In this document: one piece after another, positions 63,498 to 64,000 of the stretch
Layout of the letters: each line of letters starts with the position of its first letter
How positions within the stretch are numbered: the stretch's first letter is position 1
NCBI RefSeq assembly: GCF_001430825.1
Contig: NZ_CP010535.1
Span: 2,832,501 to 2,896,500, forward strand
Direction of reading: 5' to 3'
Length of the DNA stretch: 64,000 nt
Source: Sediminicola sp. YIK13
GTDB lineage: Bacteria > Bacteroidota > Bacteroidia > Flavobacteriales > Flavobacteriaceae
The notes under the pieces: model-generated
What the model was told of the DNA's origin: nothing
What the model saw: the letters and a program-made list of their open reading frames with translations, nothing else
Databases searched by the model: none
Translations under genes and position numbers: made by a program

Positions 63498-64000
63498 TTA
63501 AATATTATTGTTGTTGTTGTTTTTTATAAAGGCAATACAATCATCAAATGATTTGAAAATGTGCTCTTTAGGAATTAAATCAGGGATAATATCAATGCGT
63601 TCCATCATATACCTTGGTTGTTTTAGAACGTTGACCAAGAGCACATTTATATTTTCTTTTTTTAGATCTACCAGCACATCTTCCATGGCGTAAAGACCGG
63701 ATTGGTCCATATAGTGCATTCTTCCCATCCTGATGATTACCGTAGAGGCCGAATTTGGTATTTGTTTGGCCAATTGCTGAAAATCGTTGGTGGATCCAAA
63801 GAACAATGGACCTTTAATATGTTTGATAAATACTTTTTCCAATAATTCTTTTGGAAAATTATCTTCATCAGCCCACGCTTTTTCCTTCGACAATGTTTTA
63901 ACGTTGGATCTTTCTGCAGTTAGATCCCCCATTTTTTTCATGAACATCAGGGAGGCAATGATCAAACCAATGCCCACAGCATATACCAAGTTCCATAAGG
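63498..64000 (-). CDS. SulP family anion transporter, C-terminal part with STAS domain (runs off the window)
   Basis: About 167 residues are visible. LWNLVYAVGIGLIIASLMFM is the last transmembrane helix of a SulP transporter, and FIKHIKGPLFFGSTNDFQQL, VIIRMGRMHYMDQSGLYAME and LVDLKKENINVLLVNVLKQP make the cytoplasmic STAS domain. SulP proteins move sulfate, bicarbonate or other anions. The N-terminal portion lies beyond the right edge. Confidence 0.88.
   Translation of the reverse strand, partial: LWNLVYAVGIGLIIASLMFMKKMGDLTAERSNVKTLSKEKAWADEDNFPKELLEKVFIKHIKGPLFFGSTNDFQQLAKQIPNSASTVIIRMGRMHYMDQSGLYAMEDVLVDLKKENINVLLVNVLKQPRYMMERIDIIPDLIPKEHIFKSFDDCIAFIKNNNNNNI

Overview
The window is chromosomal DNA from a member of the Bacteroidota, almost certainly a marine-type Flavobacteriaceae. 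The evidence is the AT-rich sequence, the absence of strong Shine-Dalgarno sites, and gene families and neighbourhoods typical of that group: an IPExxxVDY protein beside rnc and pyk, a SusC/FecA-type TonB receptor with a carboxypeptidase-like N-terminal domain, an OmpA protein with thrombospondin type 3 repeats, DUF6090 and DUF6624 proteins, and a long PurF paralogue. No species can be named from the sequence alone.

Region 1 (1-1881) is core chromosome: a MATE exporter fragment, a GNAT acetyltransferase, a universal stress protein and tRNA-Ala(GGC). Region 2 (1837-26015) is a 24 kb genomic island inserted in the 3' end of that tRNA. A 43-bp exact copy of the tRNA 3' end lies at 25973-26015, next to a tyrosine recombinase gene, and a 24-bp repeat that looks like an integrase arm site is present at both ends. 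The right part of the island (20126-25824) is a mobilisation and replication module: a broken helix-turn-helix gene, a VapE-like helicase, iteron-like repeats, a TOPRIM primase, MobC, a relaxase and the integrase. It looks like an integrative and mobilisable element with no transfer (type IV secretion) genes of its own.

The left part of the island (2311-about 19622) is the main discovery: an integron-like array of 20 gene cassettes, all read left to right, separated by 19 complete and one truncated attC-like site, with no IntI-type integrase in the window. Each cassette begins with GTT plus private bases, and the site that follows its gene begins with the reverse complement of those same bases. 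This private inverted match runs about 14 bp, longer than the 7-bp R box of classical integrons. In all 20 cassettes it is interrupted at the same place by an A opposite a C, which becomes a G.T wobble on the bottom strand. The boxes mostly do not fit the classical GTTRRRY rule, so this looks like a divergent integron family. The cargo is mostly small lipoproteins, secreted and membrane proteins (SMI1/KNR4, YwqK-like, DUF4844, DUF6090, DUF6624, cyanophycinase, S41 peptidase, TPR, GNAT), one OLD-like ATPase/nuclease that is a plausible phage-defence gene, and two near-identical cassettes with no gene.

Region 3 (26016-64000) is core chromosome again. It holds a second, degenerate tRNA 3' remnant; an AraC regulator divergent from two tandem NTF2-like genes; a putative metal-uptake TonB receptor operon; a GlgE-maltokinase-GlgB glucan operon; AddB-like and AddA-like recombination genes separated by ompA-like and kbl; sod followed by four tandem copies of a hairpin element that may be a small RNA family; a purN-rnhA-pfkB-purF cluster; acpP-fabF-rnc; pyk; dinB; pheS; and the C-terminal end of a SulP transporter.
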